In this document: positions 9,639 to 21,238 of the stretch, in pieces
Layout: every line of letters begins with the position of its first letter
How positions within the stretch are numbered: the stretch's first letter is position 1
Assembly (NCBI GenBank): GCA_903935095.1
Contig: CAIZQH010000003.1
Location: forward strand, 62,001 to 126,000
DNA: 64,000 bases
Source: an uncultured Flavobacteriales bacterium
Lineage (GTDB): Bacteria; Bacteroidota; Bacteroidia; Flavobacteriales_D; Crocinitomicaceae
Direction: 5' to 3'
The notes under the pieces: generated by a model
Seen by the model: only the letters and a program-made list of their open reading frames with translations
The model's database searches: none
Told to the model about the DNA's origin: nothing
Program-made: the position numbers and the translations under genes

Positions 9639-12600
9639 TATTTCAATCCGTTCAAATCAAAACGCAAGGTAATACCCGTTTTCAAGTTCCCAGTCGGATA
9701 ACTGATGAATACTTTCGGGGTATTGATAAATTGCTCATAATAGAAGATCGCGCTTAAGTGATCCGATAATTTATAGTTTGCATCCAATTTAAAACTGACT
9801 GTTGTTTGTCCAGCAGTAGCTTGATTGGTATTCTCTACGACCTTACGAATTACCGTGGAGTTATCACGGAAAGAGAAATTGATGTTAATCAATAAATCAC
9901 TTGGTTTCAAACTACGCACTGGGAGTTTTAATTTTGGGATATTGATCACTGTTCCAACAACAATTTCTTTTCCAAGAACTTCGGTTATTTGATTGTTGTT
10001 CAAAGAGAGCGTTGTTTGGCGGTCTTTCTTGTATTCAAAGTTGGTGGTGATGTTTTTACCTAAAATATTCCAAGTCGCCAACATTCCGATGAGTGGAGAA
10101 AAGCGTTCAGAAATGGTGATGTTTTGAACCTGCATTCCAGCTATGTAATTATTATTAATGTCTAATGCTGTTGCTTGTCCATTGGCATCCGTCACTGCAT
10201 TTAAATTCGTTTGCATGCCATTTACACTCACGGAAGAAGCATACCCATGATTCAATTTAAAGGATTTTACGACATCTTTCGCAAAGGCAAATTTGGAAAG
10301 GCCATTGTAATTTATGGTCCAATTAGGAAGCGGAAGATTGGATAATGGATTAATGGATTTACTTGTCACACTGGTGTTTGTGTAAGCGGATAAGAATGCG
10401 CCCATTACGACTTCTTGCTGAGAGCCCGAATAACCACTGTAATAACCGTTCGGCAATAAAGTTGAATTTGAATTTTGTGCACCCAGTAACTGTGAAACCT
10501 GTGTTCGGTTATTCAACATGGTTGAGAATACGGAGGAGGAGAAATCTTTGCCTTCTTTGATAAATGCGGAGCCCCAAGTCACCGTGGTATAAGTAAGGGT
10601 GCTTGTTACAAATTTACTTTGACTTTCAAATGCACTTGTCAGAGAATTCCATCGGTAGAATTCACCTGAATTTGTACTGTAATTTCTACTAAGATTCAAG
10701 TTGACATTAAAATCTTTGAACGGTTCCAATGTAGCTTTCATTTGGAGATTTGCTGTATGCGTTGTCGTAAATTGTTTATTCAAGTTTTCATTTTGAACAA
10801 GCCAATTGTTGTCACGAGCAAGTGTGCTTACATTGTATCCGTTGCTTCTGCCTAGGACGTCATACCCTTGTTTACCGAAAACAAATCCTGACATACCCAG
10901 GCTGTTTCCGTTCATTCCAAGGATACTCGATTCTTGACTGTATCCCGGCAACATGGTTCCATCAGTCAGTGCGTATGTCCCAGAAACGTTGCGCACACTC
11001 ATGATTAAGCGTGCGACAAATCCACCCAATGGATTCACCTTTTCTTTTTCCTTGTCTTTAATTTCTTGTAGACGAAGTTGTTTTTTGTCGAATCGTTTTT
11101 TCTGTCTTTCATATTTTTTCAATTCCTTCGCCGTCATTTCTTCAATGGGCTTCTCAGGTTTGAACTCAGGAAGTTTGGTTGGACCTGCTTTTGGTTTAGC
11201 AGCACTGCCGCCTTCTGCATCATTCCCAACCTTCCCATTAACATTGGATTTCATTCCTTTGCCATCGGAAAGCACCCGTTTGAAATAAGGTACTTTGTTG
11301 TAGAGTGTCACAAAGTTTCCTTGCATGGTCATGTTGATGGTGCGGTTATTTTGTACCGTATTTCCAAATGGTGCTTGTCCGAGAGGTGCACGTTGCCAGT
11401 TAAAGGTTCCAGAATATTTGGTGTTCGCGGTAATCCAACTCGTCAATGGGAATTTATCCAACGGAATATTATAACTAATGCTGTAGTTATGTGAGTACTC
11501 CATCGTACGACCAAAGGTATTGATTTGTGAGCGAATGGTATCCATGAATTCACGGTATCCCTCTGGATTCGTTACACGGTCAACGCCTTTATTTCCTTCA
11601 ACGAAAATCGATTTATTGGCCGCGCTAAATGTCGTTTTTAAATTCTTCGTCAAATCATACCCAATTTGATAATTTCTGTTCCAATCAAAACGTTTTAGAT
11701 AGATTGGGTCAAACTGATACGTTGGCACGATGATGTTTCTAATTTGTCGTTCGTTATAGATTCTTGAATAATCATTGGTGAATGTCATACTCTTAGGCAG
11801 CAAGAAAAGGTTAAAGTCTTTAATGAATTTCAACCACGGTGATTTTTGAACCGGTTTCCATTTTTTAAATGGTTCAATGGCTTTTCCAGCGAAGGTGTAA
11901 TTGTAGTTTAATGCTCCAGTCCACGTTTTCGTTCGGTCCGCAGTAATATTGAAATCGCGTTTTAAATTTTCTGCAAACGCGTAGGTCGCTGACCAATTGG
12001 AGATGCTCCAGAATTGTGCTTTTGTTCCAGCTTTCGCTTCTTTTCTGACATTGGTAAAGTTAAACGATCGACGTTCTGTGAAGTCTTGTCCTAATTTTGC
12101 GCGTTCTTTACGCGTTGCGAGATCATAACTAGATAATTTGATGTCAGGATTGAACGGATCATATTCCGGATTAATCACGCCCAAGGAATACCCATAGAAG
12201 AAAGGAAGGGAAACACGCGCTTGTTTACCAAAGAATTGTCCGAGTTGAACGGTTGAATTCATATCGAATCCAATTTTTTGATTTCGTTGACGGTCTTGAA
12301 CCCTGCTATCGACACTTCCCCAGTTAATTCCGGAATAGTTTCCAGAGGCTGAAATATTGGCAAAGTCTGCTAATTGCATTTGCATTTGTCCAATTGCGGC
12401 ATCACCACCATCGCTCACAAAGTCGGTTAAACGCAGTTCATTGACCCAAACATTGACACACTCAGCATCTCCTGCATCTGGTTGCCAGATATTGTCAGGA
12501 TCTGTCTTCAATGGATTACGAACACCAATCATGATGGTACGCATTCCTTGTAAATTTGGACTACCCTTTACCTTTAATCGACGTTGTGGATTTTGTGGGT

Positions 12601-15600
12601 CCACAATTTCATATTCATTGATGTAAGAAACACCAGGTGCTCCTTGCTCCACTTTTTTATTTCGCTCTGTCTTCAGATTGAGCAAGTCATCGAATATGAT
12701 TTCGATGTTATTCGCTTCGGGCCAAATGGACTCTGGATTTGAAGTGCCCCAATCGGTCACTTTCATGGGAAGTTCGTATTCGTAGTAGTTTTCAACGTAA
12801 TCTGTCCCGAGTCGAACAAACACCGATAATTCGTTGTCCTTTAATTGATTTTGCACCACGGATTCCGCATGGACAAACATCTTCAATTTTTTGTACGTGC
12901 GCACATCGAATTGTACGTTACGATAAGCTGCTCTCGCATCACCGTCTTGCAGGTTACACACTTCCAACACCAATGATTGTTCGTTCATTTGACGCTGGTA
13001 CACTTGTGATGGATCAATTTCACGGGTAATTCCAGGAGGAATCACATAATTGATGGGTTGACGTTGACCATTTTCTTCAATGTTCAATGCCGCAATGTTA
13101 AAGGTCGTTAAGTTTGGATCTGTTTGAACACTTAATCCGGGTTGCGTCAGGTCCTGTGTGTATCTTCTCCATTCTCCACGAATCAATTCCAATCGTGCAA
13201 AGCGTAAAATGACCTCTTCATCAAAGTTTTTCAAGTACATACGCATGAATCGAATCGAGCGGAAGTCTTGGATGCCATTTATGCGTTTTTCAAAATCTTT
13301 CACAGGTACTTTAAATTGGTACCATGTCTCCGTTTTTGTTCCGCTTTGGTAGATTTGTTTGTTGGTAATGTAATTAGACCCAACTTGTTGTAAATCGTTC
13401 GGCCGCATACTTACACGGTATTGGAAATAACTTTCATTTTCCGCTAAGTTATTATCTTGATTGATGTCTTCGTTGTCAGGCTGATTACTCGCTTGAGTTG
13501 GATATCCCGCTTGATTTGCTGTATCAGACATTTCGGAAGTAGGAGAATTACCTTCCATGCCATTGTAGCGCTTGTAGCGTTTTAGAATGTTTAATTGCTG
13601 GTTGTCATAATTGTCATCTAAATAGTAGGTGTAATCATCAGTCGATGGATCCGAAATCATTCGCGCTTTCGTTGCTGAATTCAGGGTTGAATTATTCTGT
13701 ACCCAGTTCACATACGCTTGATGAGCGGTTAATTCTTCATCATCTTTCCAACCATCTATCCCGACATCTTGATTTTGACGAGCGGCAGGATCGTTGTCAA
13801 AGGCGTTTACGACGATTTGTTGTGTAGAGATGCGTGACCAGGCCGTTGTATCCATATTGTCACTTAATGGAACACTCGTTGATGATGGAAGTCCATTTTC
13901 AAAACTTTTTCGCGAATCAGGAAGTACATCTTCCGAAATATTCCCTAAGTTGAAGTACAGGTCACCACCTGTATGGAAGGTATTTGGATTTTCATTTTCG
14001 GCATCTTCATTGAATGGATCTAGCACCCAGAATTGAATGAATTCAATGTTGGCGACTTCAAAGTCATTGGTGGTCAATCCACGCATAATTCCACCCCAGC
14101 GATTTTCTGGATTGATGAATCGACCGAGGGAATCTATCGTATTCGTTGTATCGAAATTGTACATTCCCCTTTCGGTTGGATAGTAAGCGAGTTCGAGTAG
14201 CGGAATATTTTGAATGGAACCATATTGTTGTTGCAGGTTCGGGAAGATGTCCACTTGGTTTACCAAACGCATTCGACTATCTGTTAGCATAGCCGGATTT
14301 TGCTTGATGTGTTGTGGTGTGAGTGAACTGCTTTGATAGAAAACGGGATCAATCGTATACCAAACGGCTTTTGCTCGCTTGAATCCAGCGGAAAGATTCT
14401 TTGTACTTGCTTCTGGAAATAAATCTGGTTGTCCCTGAGGAATGGAAGCCATTTTCCATGCAGAGAATTGTCTCAAATCGATGGCACTTTGACTTGCCTC
14501 AAAGTCATCAATGTAGGAAGTCCCTTCTTTATTGATTGCCTTGGGTTGACCAGGAATTAAATGCGCGTATTCACCTGTTAAGGAAAGTGTGGACATTTGA
14601 TTCGTCGAAATGACTGGGAGTAAGTCTACCAATTTAGTCAGAAGCGGAACATTGGTTCGTAGCGAGAAATCTGCACCAAGCACTGAATTTTTGAAAGGTT
14701 CATTACCGAAGTCAACTTTGTTTGTTACTGGTCTTTCCAACATTCGGACATACGTGGCGCCAAATTTAATATTCTCATTGATGCGATACTGATAGTGTCC
14801 ACCCATCATGGAACGTGCTTGAAAACCGAATACAGAATTACTTTCAATGGATATTTTAATCGGTGTATTAGATTCTAGAATACCTGTGTTTAAGATTTTT
14901 ACTCGGCTAAAAGCGTAATCAACGGTGTAATCTGTTCCTTCTATTAGCCTTATTCCCCCTGCAGTTACCACAACAGCCCCTTGTGGGATATTCATTTGAT
15001 TGAGTGGAATCTCTGAGCTAATCGACGATTGGAATTCCCCTTTGAAAACGAAGCGATTTTTACTAGGAATTTGTTGTGCTGCTGTTTTGGTAGAGTCATA
15101 TAACTCCGTGTATGAAATTTTATTGACGTTTATTTCAGGAACGCCTGCATCAATTAACTTTTTTGCTAAGGTTTTTCCAAAAGGCTCCACAGTACTAAAG
15201 AAAATACGTCCGTTCTTCTTGTTGATGGTTCCTCCGTTGTCAATTTTATTTCCGACAACATTGAATGGCGCAAAGTCAAAAACACCATCCGAAAAAGGTT
15301 GGTTATTTTGATTGATTTTATCCATGTCCAACAAGGTAACAATCTGCTTTTTGTCTACGCCAGGGAAAGGCATAAAGGGCTGTAAAACCGAGGTTGCTTG
15401 GTTGTTGTAATACACATCGATTTTAAATCCAAGTTGATCCACTTGATACGCACCAATGGAGTATACGTTTTTCATCATCAAGTCCCAAATCTTGTTTTTT
15501 GGATTGGTGATGGTTGGTTTGATCAATTTTAAGATGAGCGCTTGTTGTCCGCTAGCACCATCCGTTGAAAACTCCCCAACTTGGAAGGTTTCTCCTCGAT

Positions 15601-16990
15601 AAGTGTATTCGTAGGAAACGGCCAATACTTCATCATTGTTTAGGGCATTGTTCAGGGAGATATACCCCAGTAAAGCATTATAGGTAAATTCAGCTTCCGT
15701 TAATTTGCGTGCATTTTCTACTTTTTCGTAGTCAATGGCTTGTTGGAAGGGTCCAGGTGAATTTACTTGTGTTGCAAGTGCGGTTGTCGAGTTGACGAAG
15801 CTACGAATCATCGGTTGATTCGCTGCCCAATCATAAAGTCCATTCGCTTGATTATCTGGAATTTCGGTTCCAGCATAGGAACCAGGATTCCCTTGGCAAT
15901 TGATTGGCAATGCTTCACCTAAATCAGAGAAGGCAACAATATTTCGGGTATTCTCCGTATTACTGGTTCGATTGGTTACCCAAACTTCTATTCGTGTGAT
16001 AAACATGGTAGAATTGACCATCGGCAACGTGGACATCGCTGTGTCGTAATGTTGTTGGTGGTATAGATTCAAGAAATAGTGTCTGTTTGCTTCGTAATTG
16101 TCCGCAGAGATTTCAAATTTCTGGATTTGGGCCTTCCCAGAAACGTTTATTTCGGTTTTTTTACCTTTCGATGCAGCAGCGATTAAGTCGAACGTTGATC
16201 GTCCAAATTTCAACTGTGTCTTCACTCCAAACAATGTCTGTGATCCTTGAATGAGCGTTGTTGGAAGCGTTAAAGAGACATTTCCTAATGCGATTTTCTG
16301 GATGATTTCATCCTCTTTCCCTGTATGCTCAATTTTTGAAATGTTCTCGAAGTCAAAATTTGCGGCGGTGTTATACTTCATATTCAACTTCATCTTGGTC
16401 CCGATTTGACCGGTGATGTCCATGTTGATGTTTTGATTGAAGTCAAAACGCGTAATATTCCGTTGCCTTTGAGGCAATAGGGGATTATCTACCCGTGAAT
16501 GATTTAGACCGAGTGATAATTCTAAATTTCCCCCTGGAATAATTTTTATTTCATCAGAACCGAAAATGTTTGAAAACGCTTTGCTTCCAATTTTAATCGG
16601 TAATTCGAAGGCGCGATTTTCTGCCGTTTGTTCTTCGATTATTTCTTGCCAATCCATTTTTTGAGACTTTTTCTCGTTGTAGTCGAGGTAGTCTTCGAGG
16701 CTCATTTTCGAAGGATTACGATAATACAATCCGCTTTTCCCTAGTGTTTCTTTAAACACGTATTGACCTGTTTCCGGGTCAAAAACAATGGTTTGCTGCA
16801 TGGATGTGGGATCTCCTAAGTCAAAACTTTGCGGTAAGTTCTGATAGGGATTCATGGGGTTGAAAATCGGAAAAGGAAGATTAATTCCATTTTGTGCTTG
16901 AATATTTCCAACGTACAGGAGGACAAACAAAGCAATGTACCTTGCTTTATAGGATATTCCCCCCGAATGGTTGCGTATCAATTTATGCAC
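9638..16990 (-). CDS. sprA: cell surface protein SprA (type IX secretion/gliding motility translocon)
   Basis: 2450-aa ORF, size and repeated beta-barrel content as in SprA; upstream neighbour is ruvA, the usual order in Flavobacteriia. Confidence 0.92.
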   Translation of the reverse strand: MHKLIRNHSGGISYKARYIALFVLLYVGNIQAQNGINLPFPIFNPMNPYQNLPQSFDLGDPTSMQQTIVFDPETGQYVFKETLGKSGLYYRNPSKMSLEDYLDYNEKKSQKMDWQEIIEEQTAENRAFELPIKIGSKAFSNIFGSDEIKIIPGGNLELSLGLNHSRVDNPLLPQRQRNITRFDFNQNINMDITGQIGTKMKLNMKYNTAANFDFENISKIEHTGKEDEIIQKIALGNVSLTLPTTLIQGSQTLFGVKTQLKFGRSTFDLIAAASKGKKTEINVSGKAQIQKFEISADNYEANRHYFLNLYHQQHYDTAMSTLPMVNSTMFITRIEVWVTNRTSNTENTRNIVAFSDLGEALPINCQGNPGSYAGTEIPDNQANGLYDWAANQPMIRSFVNSTTALATQVNSPGPFQQAIDYEKVENARKLTEAEFTYNALLGYISLNNALNNDEVLAVSYEYTYRGETFQVGEFSTDGASGQQALILKLIKPTITNPKNKIWDLMMKNVYSIGAYQVDQLGFKIDVYYNNQATSVLQPFMPFPGVDKKQIVTLLDMDKINQNNQPFSDGVFDFAPFNVVGNKIDNGGTINKKNGRIFFSTVEPFGKTLAKKLIDAGVPEINVNKISYTELYDSTKTAAQQIPSKNRFVFKGEFQSSISSEIPLNQMNIPQGAVVVTAGGIRLIEGTDYTVDYAFSRVKILNTGILESNTPIKISIESNSVFGFQARSMMGGHYQYRINENIKFGATYVRMLERPVTNKVDFGNEPFKNSVLGADFSLRTNVPLLTKLVDLLPVISTNQMSTLSLTGEYAHLIPGQPKAINKEGTSYIDDFEASQSAIDLRQFSAWKMASIPQGQPDLFPEASTKNLSAGFKRAKAVWYTIDPVFYQSSSLTPQHIKQNPAMLTDSRMRLVNQVDIFPNLQQQYGSIQNIPLLELAYYPTERGMYNFDTTNTIDSLGRFINPENRWGGIMRGLTTNDFEVANIEFIQFWVLDPFNEDAENENPNTFHTGGDLYFNLGNISEDVLPDSRKSFENGLPSSTSVPLSDNMDTTAWSRISTQQIVVNAFDNDPAARQNQDVGIDGWKDDEELTAHQAYVNWVQNNSTLNSATKARMISDPSTDDYTYYLDDNYDNQQLNILKRYKRYNGMEGNSPTSEMSDTANQAGYPTQASNQPDNEDINQDNNLAENESYFQYRVSMRPNDLQQVGSNYITNKQIYQSGTKTETWYQFKVPVKDFEKRINGIQDFRSIRFMRMYLKNFDEEVILRFARLELIRGEWRRYTQDLTQPGLSVQTDPNLTTFNIAALNIEENGQRQPINYVIPPGITREIDPSQVYQRQMNEQSLVLEVCNLQDGDARAAYRNVQFDVRTYKKLKMFVHAESVVQNQLKDNELSVFVRLGTDYVENYYEYELPMKVTDWGTSNPESIWPEANNIEIIFDDLLNLKTERNKKVEQGAPGVSYINEYEIVDPQNPQRRLKVKGSPNLQGMRTIMIGVRNPLKTDPDNIWQPDAGDAECVNVWVNELRLTDFVSDGGDAAIGQMQMQLADFANISASGNYSGINWGSVDSRVQDRQRNQKIGFDMNSTVQLGQFFGKQARVSLPFFYGYSLGVINPEYDPFNPDIKLSSYDLATRKERAKLGQDFTERRSFNFTNVRKEAKAGTKAQFWSISNWSATYAFAENLKRDFNITADRTKTWTGALNYNYTFAGKAIEPFKKWKPVQKSPWLKFIKDFNLFLLPKSMTFTNDYSRIYNERQIRNIIVPTYQFDPIYLKRFDWNRNYQIGYDLTKNLKTTFSAANKSIFVEGNKGVDRVTNPEGYREFMDTIRSQINTFGRTMEYSHNYSISYNIPLDKFPLTSWITANTKYSGTFNWQRAPLGQAPFGNTVQNNRTINMTMQGNFVTLYNKVPYFKRVLSDGKGMKSNVNGKVGNDAEGGSAAKPKAGPTKLPEFKPEKPIEEMTAKELKKYERQKKRFDKKQLRLQEIKDKEKEKVNPLGGFVARLIMSVRNVSGTYALTDGTMLPGYSQESSILGMNGNSLGMSGFVFGKQGYDVLGRSNGYNVSTLARDNNWLVQNENLNKQFTTTHTANLQMKATLEPFKDFNVNLNLSRNYSTNSGEFYRWNSLTSAFESQSKFVTSTLTYTTVTWGSAFIKEGKDFSSSVFSTMLNNRTQVSQLLGAQNSNSTLLPNGYYSGYSGSQQEVVMGAFLSAYTNTSVTSKSINPLSNLPLPNWTINYNGLSKFAFAKDVVKSFKLNHGYASSVSVNGMQTNLNAVTDANGQATALDINNNYIAGMQVQNITISERFSPLIGMLATWNILGKNITTNFEYKKDRQTTLSLNNNQITEVLGKEIVVGTVINIPKLKLPVRSLKPSDLLININFSFRDNSTVIRKVVENTNQATAGQTTVSFKLDANYKLSDHLSAIFYYEQFINTPKVFISYPTGNLKTGITLRFDLNGLK

Positions 16991-17000
16991 TTTTATTCCG

Positions 17001-17576
17001 TTATAAATTCCTTAATGCGTCTTTAATGAGTTCTTCCACGCTTTGATTTCCGGTATCGATTTTATCCAATACCTTCTCTGCGGATTTCTTATCGAATCCG
17101 AGGGATACCAATGCATTTAACGCATCAAAACGATTTCTATTGTTTGAATTGAAAATATTTTCTGAAGAAAGTTCCATTTTGGACACTTTACTTTTCAAAT
17201 CAATGATGACACGTTGCGCCGTTTTTGTTCCAATCCCTTTGATTTTTTGAATGGTAGTCACATCTTCTGTAAGAATGGCTTGGGCAATTTCGTCTGGCAC
17301 CAAGGATGAAAGCATAATCATGGCTGTATTTGGACCAATTCCCGAAACACTGATCAAATGGTTAAACATTTCACGTTCTTCCTTATTCGCAAATCCATAG
17401 AGAATGTGTGCATCTTCTCGAACAATCAACTTCGTAAATACCTGAACAGCTTCATCACTCCCTAATTGTGAGAAGGTATTCAATGAAATTTTCACTTCAT
17501 AACCAACTCCGCCGCACTCGATGAGCAGGTCTGTAGGATTTTTCTCAATTAAGCGTCCATTTAGTCTTCCGATCAT
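17001..17576 (-). CDS. ruvA: Holliday junction branch migration protein RuvA
   Basis: MIGRLNGRLIEKNPTDLLIECGGVGYEV and HhH motifs (VSGIGPNTAMIMLS; IKGIGTKTAQRVIIDLK). Confidence 0.95.
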   Translation of the reverse strand: MIGRLNGRLIEKNPTDLLIECGGVGYEVKISLNTFSQLGSDEAVQVFTKLIVREDAHILYGFANKEEREMFNHLISVSGIGPNTAMIMLSSLVPDEIAQAILTEDVTTIQKIKGIGTKTAQRVIIDLKSKVSKMELSSENIFNSNNRNRFDALNALVSLGFDKKSAEKVLDKIDTGNQSVEELIKDALRNL

Positions 17577-19843
17577 TTTTCGTTGTTTTGAGCGTCAATT
17601 ACTGCAATCTTGATCATGTTATTAATTTCCCGCACTGAAGCTCCCAATTGCAGCACATGAACAGATTTTCGTAGTCCAATTAAGATTGGACCAATCGCAT
17701 CTACTTCGTTCATTTGTTGCAGCAATTTATAGGCTATATTTCCAGCAGAGAGGTTCGGGAAAATCAAGGTATTTACTTCCTTCCCTGCTAGGGTAGAGAA
17801 GGGGAATTTTTCATTCATCAGTTCTCCGTTCAAGGCAAAATTTGCTTGCATTTCCCCGTCAACAATTAGATTGGGATGTGTTTCGTGTAATATTTCTGCT
17901 GCCTTCGCCATTTTTTCTGGATCTGGACCTGGTGATGAACCAAAATTCGAATAGCTCAACAAGGCGATGCGCGGTGTCATTTTTAACCGACGAATCATTT
18001 TCGCTACATGAACCGTAATTTCAGCAATTTGCTCAGCTGAAGGATTCAAATTAACCGTTGTATCTGCTAAGAAAAGGGGCCCACGTTTGGTATTCAAAAT
18101 ATACATGCCAGAAACAACATTCACGTCTTTTTGCATTCCAATCGTGCGGATTGCCGGTCGAACGGAGGAACGATAGCTACGAGTAATTCCGGTAATCATC
18201 GCATCTGCGTCGCCTTGATCGACCATCATAGCGCCAAAGTAATTCCGTTCGCGCATCAATGAAATGGACTCAAACTCTGTCATTCCTTTGCGCTTGCGTT
18301 TCTCGAAAAATTCGGATCCGTAGGCAATTCTGCGTTTTTCTTCTTCATCGGACTTACAGTCGATGATTTCTACTTCGGGTAATTCGATGCCGTATTCGGT
18401 CATCAAATCAAGTATTTTCTGTTTGCGTCCAAGCAGAATCGGGAAGGCTACACCTTCTTCGAATGCTTGTTGCGCAGCTTTTAGGATTTTGATGTTATCA
18501 CCCTCAGGGAACACCACTGTTTTCGGATTGCCTTGCGCCTTCGTCGTGATGTTTCTTAGTAGTTTGTTGTCCAAGCCTAAGCGACTCTTCAATTGATTTT
18601 CGTAGTCTTCCCAATTTTCAATGGGAAATTGAGCAACACCCGATTCCATGGCAGCACGAGCTACAGCAGGAGCTACGTAATAAATCAAACGCGGATCCAA
18701 GGGTTTAGGAATGATTTGCTCTCGTCCAAAAGAGATATTTTTCCCACCGTAAGCTTCAATAACTTCTTCCGGAATGGTTTCCTTTGCCAACGATGCAATC
18801 GCCTTAACTGCGGCTAATTTCATTTCTTCATTGATACTTGTTGCACGAACGTCCAAAGCGCCACGGAAAATGTACGGGAATCCCAAAACATTGTTCACTT
18901 GGTTTGGATGGTCGGAACGCCCGGTTGCCATGATGATGTCCTTTCGGACCGACATCGCTTCTTTGTAAGGGATTTCTGGTTCCGGATTGGCCAAGGCAAA
19001 CACGATCGGATCTTTTGCCATGATGGAAATCATTTCTTTGGTAACGAGCCCCGCCTTTGATAAGCCTAAGAAAACATCTGCATTTTTAAAAGCTTGTTCA
19101 AATGGAATATCCTTCGGATGAGTCGCATAATATGCTTTCATTTCATCCAGGTCTGTTCTTCCCATATGGATTAATCCTTTGGAATCGTATAAGTAAAGAT
19201 TTTCTAACTGAACACCGAGTGTGTGGTACAAACGTGCGCAAGAAATTGCTGCTGCACCAGCACCTGAAACGACAATCTTTACTTTGGAAATCTTCTTTTT
19301 CGCTAATTCCAAGGCATTTAACAGTGCCGCCGAACTAATGATTGCTGTTCCATGTTGGTCATCGTGCATGATCGGAATATCGAGTTCTTCCTTTAAGCGT
19401 CTTTCAATTTCGAATGCTTCAGGAGCCTTGATGTCCTCTAAGTTGATTCCACCAAATGTCGGCGCAATTGCTTTTACGGTTTGAATAAAGAGCTCTGGAT
19501 CCTTTGCGTCAATTTCGATGTCAAACACATCGATGTCTGCAAATATTTTGAAAAGCAATCCTTTTCCTTCCATTACGGGTTTGGAAGCTTCGGGTCCAAT
19601 ATCACCCAAACCCAATACCGCGGTACCATTGGTAATCACGGCAACTAAGTTTCCTTTACTCGTATATTTATAGACATCTGCCTTGTTTTCGGCAATTTTT
19701 AAACATGGTTCTGCGACGCCTGGAGAGTAGGCGAGTGATAAATCACGTTGAGATGCATAGGGTTTTGTAGGAACTACTTCAATCTTTCCCGGTTTTCCGG
19801 AAGAGTGGTAATCCAAGGCATCTTGTTTTCTGATTTTCGACAT
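17573..19843 (-). CDS. maeB: NADP-dependent malic enzyme with phosphotransacetylase domain
   Basis: Malic enzyme N-domain (YASQRDLSLAYSPGVAEPC) plus PTA-like C-domain. Confidence 0.93.
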   Translation of the reverse strand: MSKIRKQDALDYHSSGKPGKIEVVPTKPYASQRDLSLAYSPGVAEPCLKIAENKADVYKYTSKGNLVAVITNGTAVLGLGDIGPEASKPVMEGKGLLFKIFADIDVFDIEIDAKDPELFIQTVKAIAPTFGGINLEDIKAPEAFEIERRLKEELDIPIMHDDQHGTAIISSAALLNALELAKKKISKVKIVVSGAGAAAISCARLYHTLGVQLENLYLYDSKGLIHMGRTDLDEMKAYYATHPKDIPFEQAFKNADVFLGLSKAGLVTKEMISIMAKDPIVFALANPEPEIPYKEAMSVRKDIIMATGRSDHPNQVNNVLGFPYIFRGALDVRATSINEEMKLAAVKAIASLAKETIPEEVIEAYGGKNISFGREQIIPKPLDPRLIYYVAPAVARAAMESGVAQFPIENWEDYENQLKSRLGLDNKLLRNITTKAQGNPKTVVFPEGDNIKILKAAQQAFEEGVAFPILLGRKQKILDLMTEYGIELPEVEIIDCKSDEEEKRRIAYGSEFFEKRKRKGMTEFESISLMRERNYFGAMMVDQGDADAMITGITRSYRSSVRPAIRTIGMQKDVNVVSGMYILNTKRGPLFLADTTVNLNPSAEQIAEITVHVAKMIRRLKMTPRIALLSYSNFGSSPGPDPEKMAKAAEILHETHPNLIVDGEMQANFALNGELMNEKFPFSTLAGKEVNTLIFPNLSAGNIAYKLLQQMNEVDAIGPILIGLRKSVHVLQLGASVREINNMIKIAVIDAQNNEK

Positions 19844-19894
19844 TCCAATAATTTAGGGGAGCAAATATACGAAAACGCGACGAATAGGGAAAAC

Positions 19895-19940
19895 AAAAAT
19901 CCCCGCAAATGATTGTTTGTTCAAACACTTGCGAGGATTT
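19895..19940 (-). terminator. rho-independent terminator for odhB
   Basis: Minus strand: AAATCCTCGCAAGTG...CATTTGCGGGGATTTTTG. Confidence 0.75.
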
Positions 19941-19956
19941 AATAGGGCATGTTGAC

Positions 19957-21216
19957 TTAGAGTCCGAGAAGTACTTCTAATGGATCTTTGGAACCAAAGA
20001 TCATTCGTTCTGGATGCTCGAGCATTTCTTTTACTTTTACTAAGAATCCAACGGACTCTTTTCCGTCGATGATGCGGTGATCATAGGACAATGCGACATA
20101 CATGATTGGACGTATTTCCACTTTGCCATTGATGGCAACAGGACGCTCTACCACATTGTGCATTCCAAGGATAGCAGATTGTGGGGGATTAATGATAGGA
20201 GTGGATAACATGGATCCAAAAACACCTCCATTGGTGATGGTGAATGTCCCGCCAGTCATGTCTTCTGGAGTGATTTTTCCATCGCGTGCTTTGACTGCCA
20301 ATCGTTTTATTTCGCGTTCGATTTCTGCTAAGGACATTTGTTCGGCGTTGCGTACCACAGGAACCATGAGTCCTTTTGGAGAGGACACAGCGATACCGAT
20401 GTCTGCGTAATCATGGAAAATCATTTCATTTCCACTGATTTGTCCGTTTACAGATGGATATAAATTCAATGCTTCCGTCACTGCTTTGGTGAAAAAGGAC
20501 ATAAATCCTAAGTTCACTTCGTGGTGTTTCGCGAATGCGTCTTTGTATTTTGCACGAAGGTCCATGATGGGTTTCATGTCCACTTCGTTGAAGGTGGTCA
20601 ACATCGCCGTTTCATTTTTCACAGCAACAAGTCGCTCCGCAATTTTACGACGCAACATCGACATTTTTTCACGGCTTTGCTCGCGCGATCCGCCCCAAAC
20701 TTTTGCAGCTTCTGTTGAGAATCCGGCGGACATTGCCTCGATGACATCTTGTTTGGTGATGCGACCATCTTTTCCGCTTGCTTTCACTTGACTGGCAGAA
20801 ACATTGTTTTCTTTCATCATTTTGGACGCTGCAGGTGACGCTGAACCAGCTGCATAGGAATCTGATTTAATGGGGTCTGGATTCGGAGTTGCTGCTAATT
20901 TCTCTTCTTTTACTGCCGTTGCTGCTGCTTCCGCTGGTTTTGCGGCTGCTACTGTTGTAGTTCCTGCTGGTTTCGCTGCAGATGTATCAATAAGACACAC
21001 CACTTGTCCAACTTTTACCACATCACCTTCTGCTGCTTTTAGCGTAATGATTCCGCTTTCTTCCGCTGGAAGTTCGAGTGTTGCTTTGTCAGAATCAACC
21101 TCTGCAATTGCTTGGTCTTTTTCTACATAGTCACCATCAGCAACCAACCATGTTGCGATTTCTACTTCGGAGATTGATTCGCCCGGACTCGGGACTTTCA
21201 TTTCTAGCATAGCCAT
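19957..21216 (-). CDS. odhB: 2-oxoglutarate dehydrogenase E2 (dihydrolipoyl succinyltransferase)
   Basis: Lipoyl domain ([17 protein letters not shown]) and catalytic domain ([16 protein letters not shown]). Start set at [14 protein letters not shown] rather than the overlapping upstream M of the ORF track. Confidence 0.93.
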   Translation of the reverse strand: MAMLEMKVPSPGESISEVEIATWLVADGDYVEKDQAIAEVDSDKATLELPAEESGIITLKAAEGDVVKVGQVVCLIDTSAAKPAGTTTVAAAKPAEAAATAVKEEKLAATPNPDPIKSDSYAAGSASPAASKMMKENNVSASQVKASGKDGRITKQDVIEAMSAGFSTEAAKVWGGSREQSREKMSMLRRKIAERLVAVKNETAMLTTFNEVDMKPIMDLRAKYKDAFAKHHEVNLGFMSFFTKAVTEALNLYPSVNGQISGNEMIFHDYADIGIAVSSPKGLMVPVVRNAEQMSLAEIEREIKRLAVKARDGKITPEDMTGGTFTITNGGVFGSMLSTPIINPPQSAILGMHNVVERPVAINGKVEIRPIMYVALSYDHRIIDGKESVGFLVKVKEMLEHPERMIFGSKDPLEVLLGL

Positions 21217-21238
21217 AATTTCTTTTTTTAAGCTTGTA

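Noticed and set aside
9638-16990. Numerous plus-strand ORFs opposite sprA (e.g. 10363-10560, 11078-11494, 15000-15311)
   Set aside because: Antisense ORFs within a long confident CDS, no recognisable domains, likely chance.
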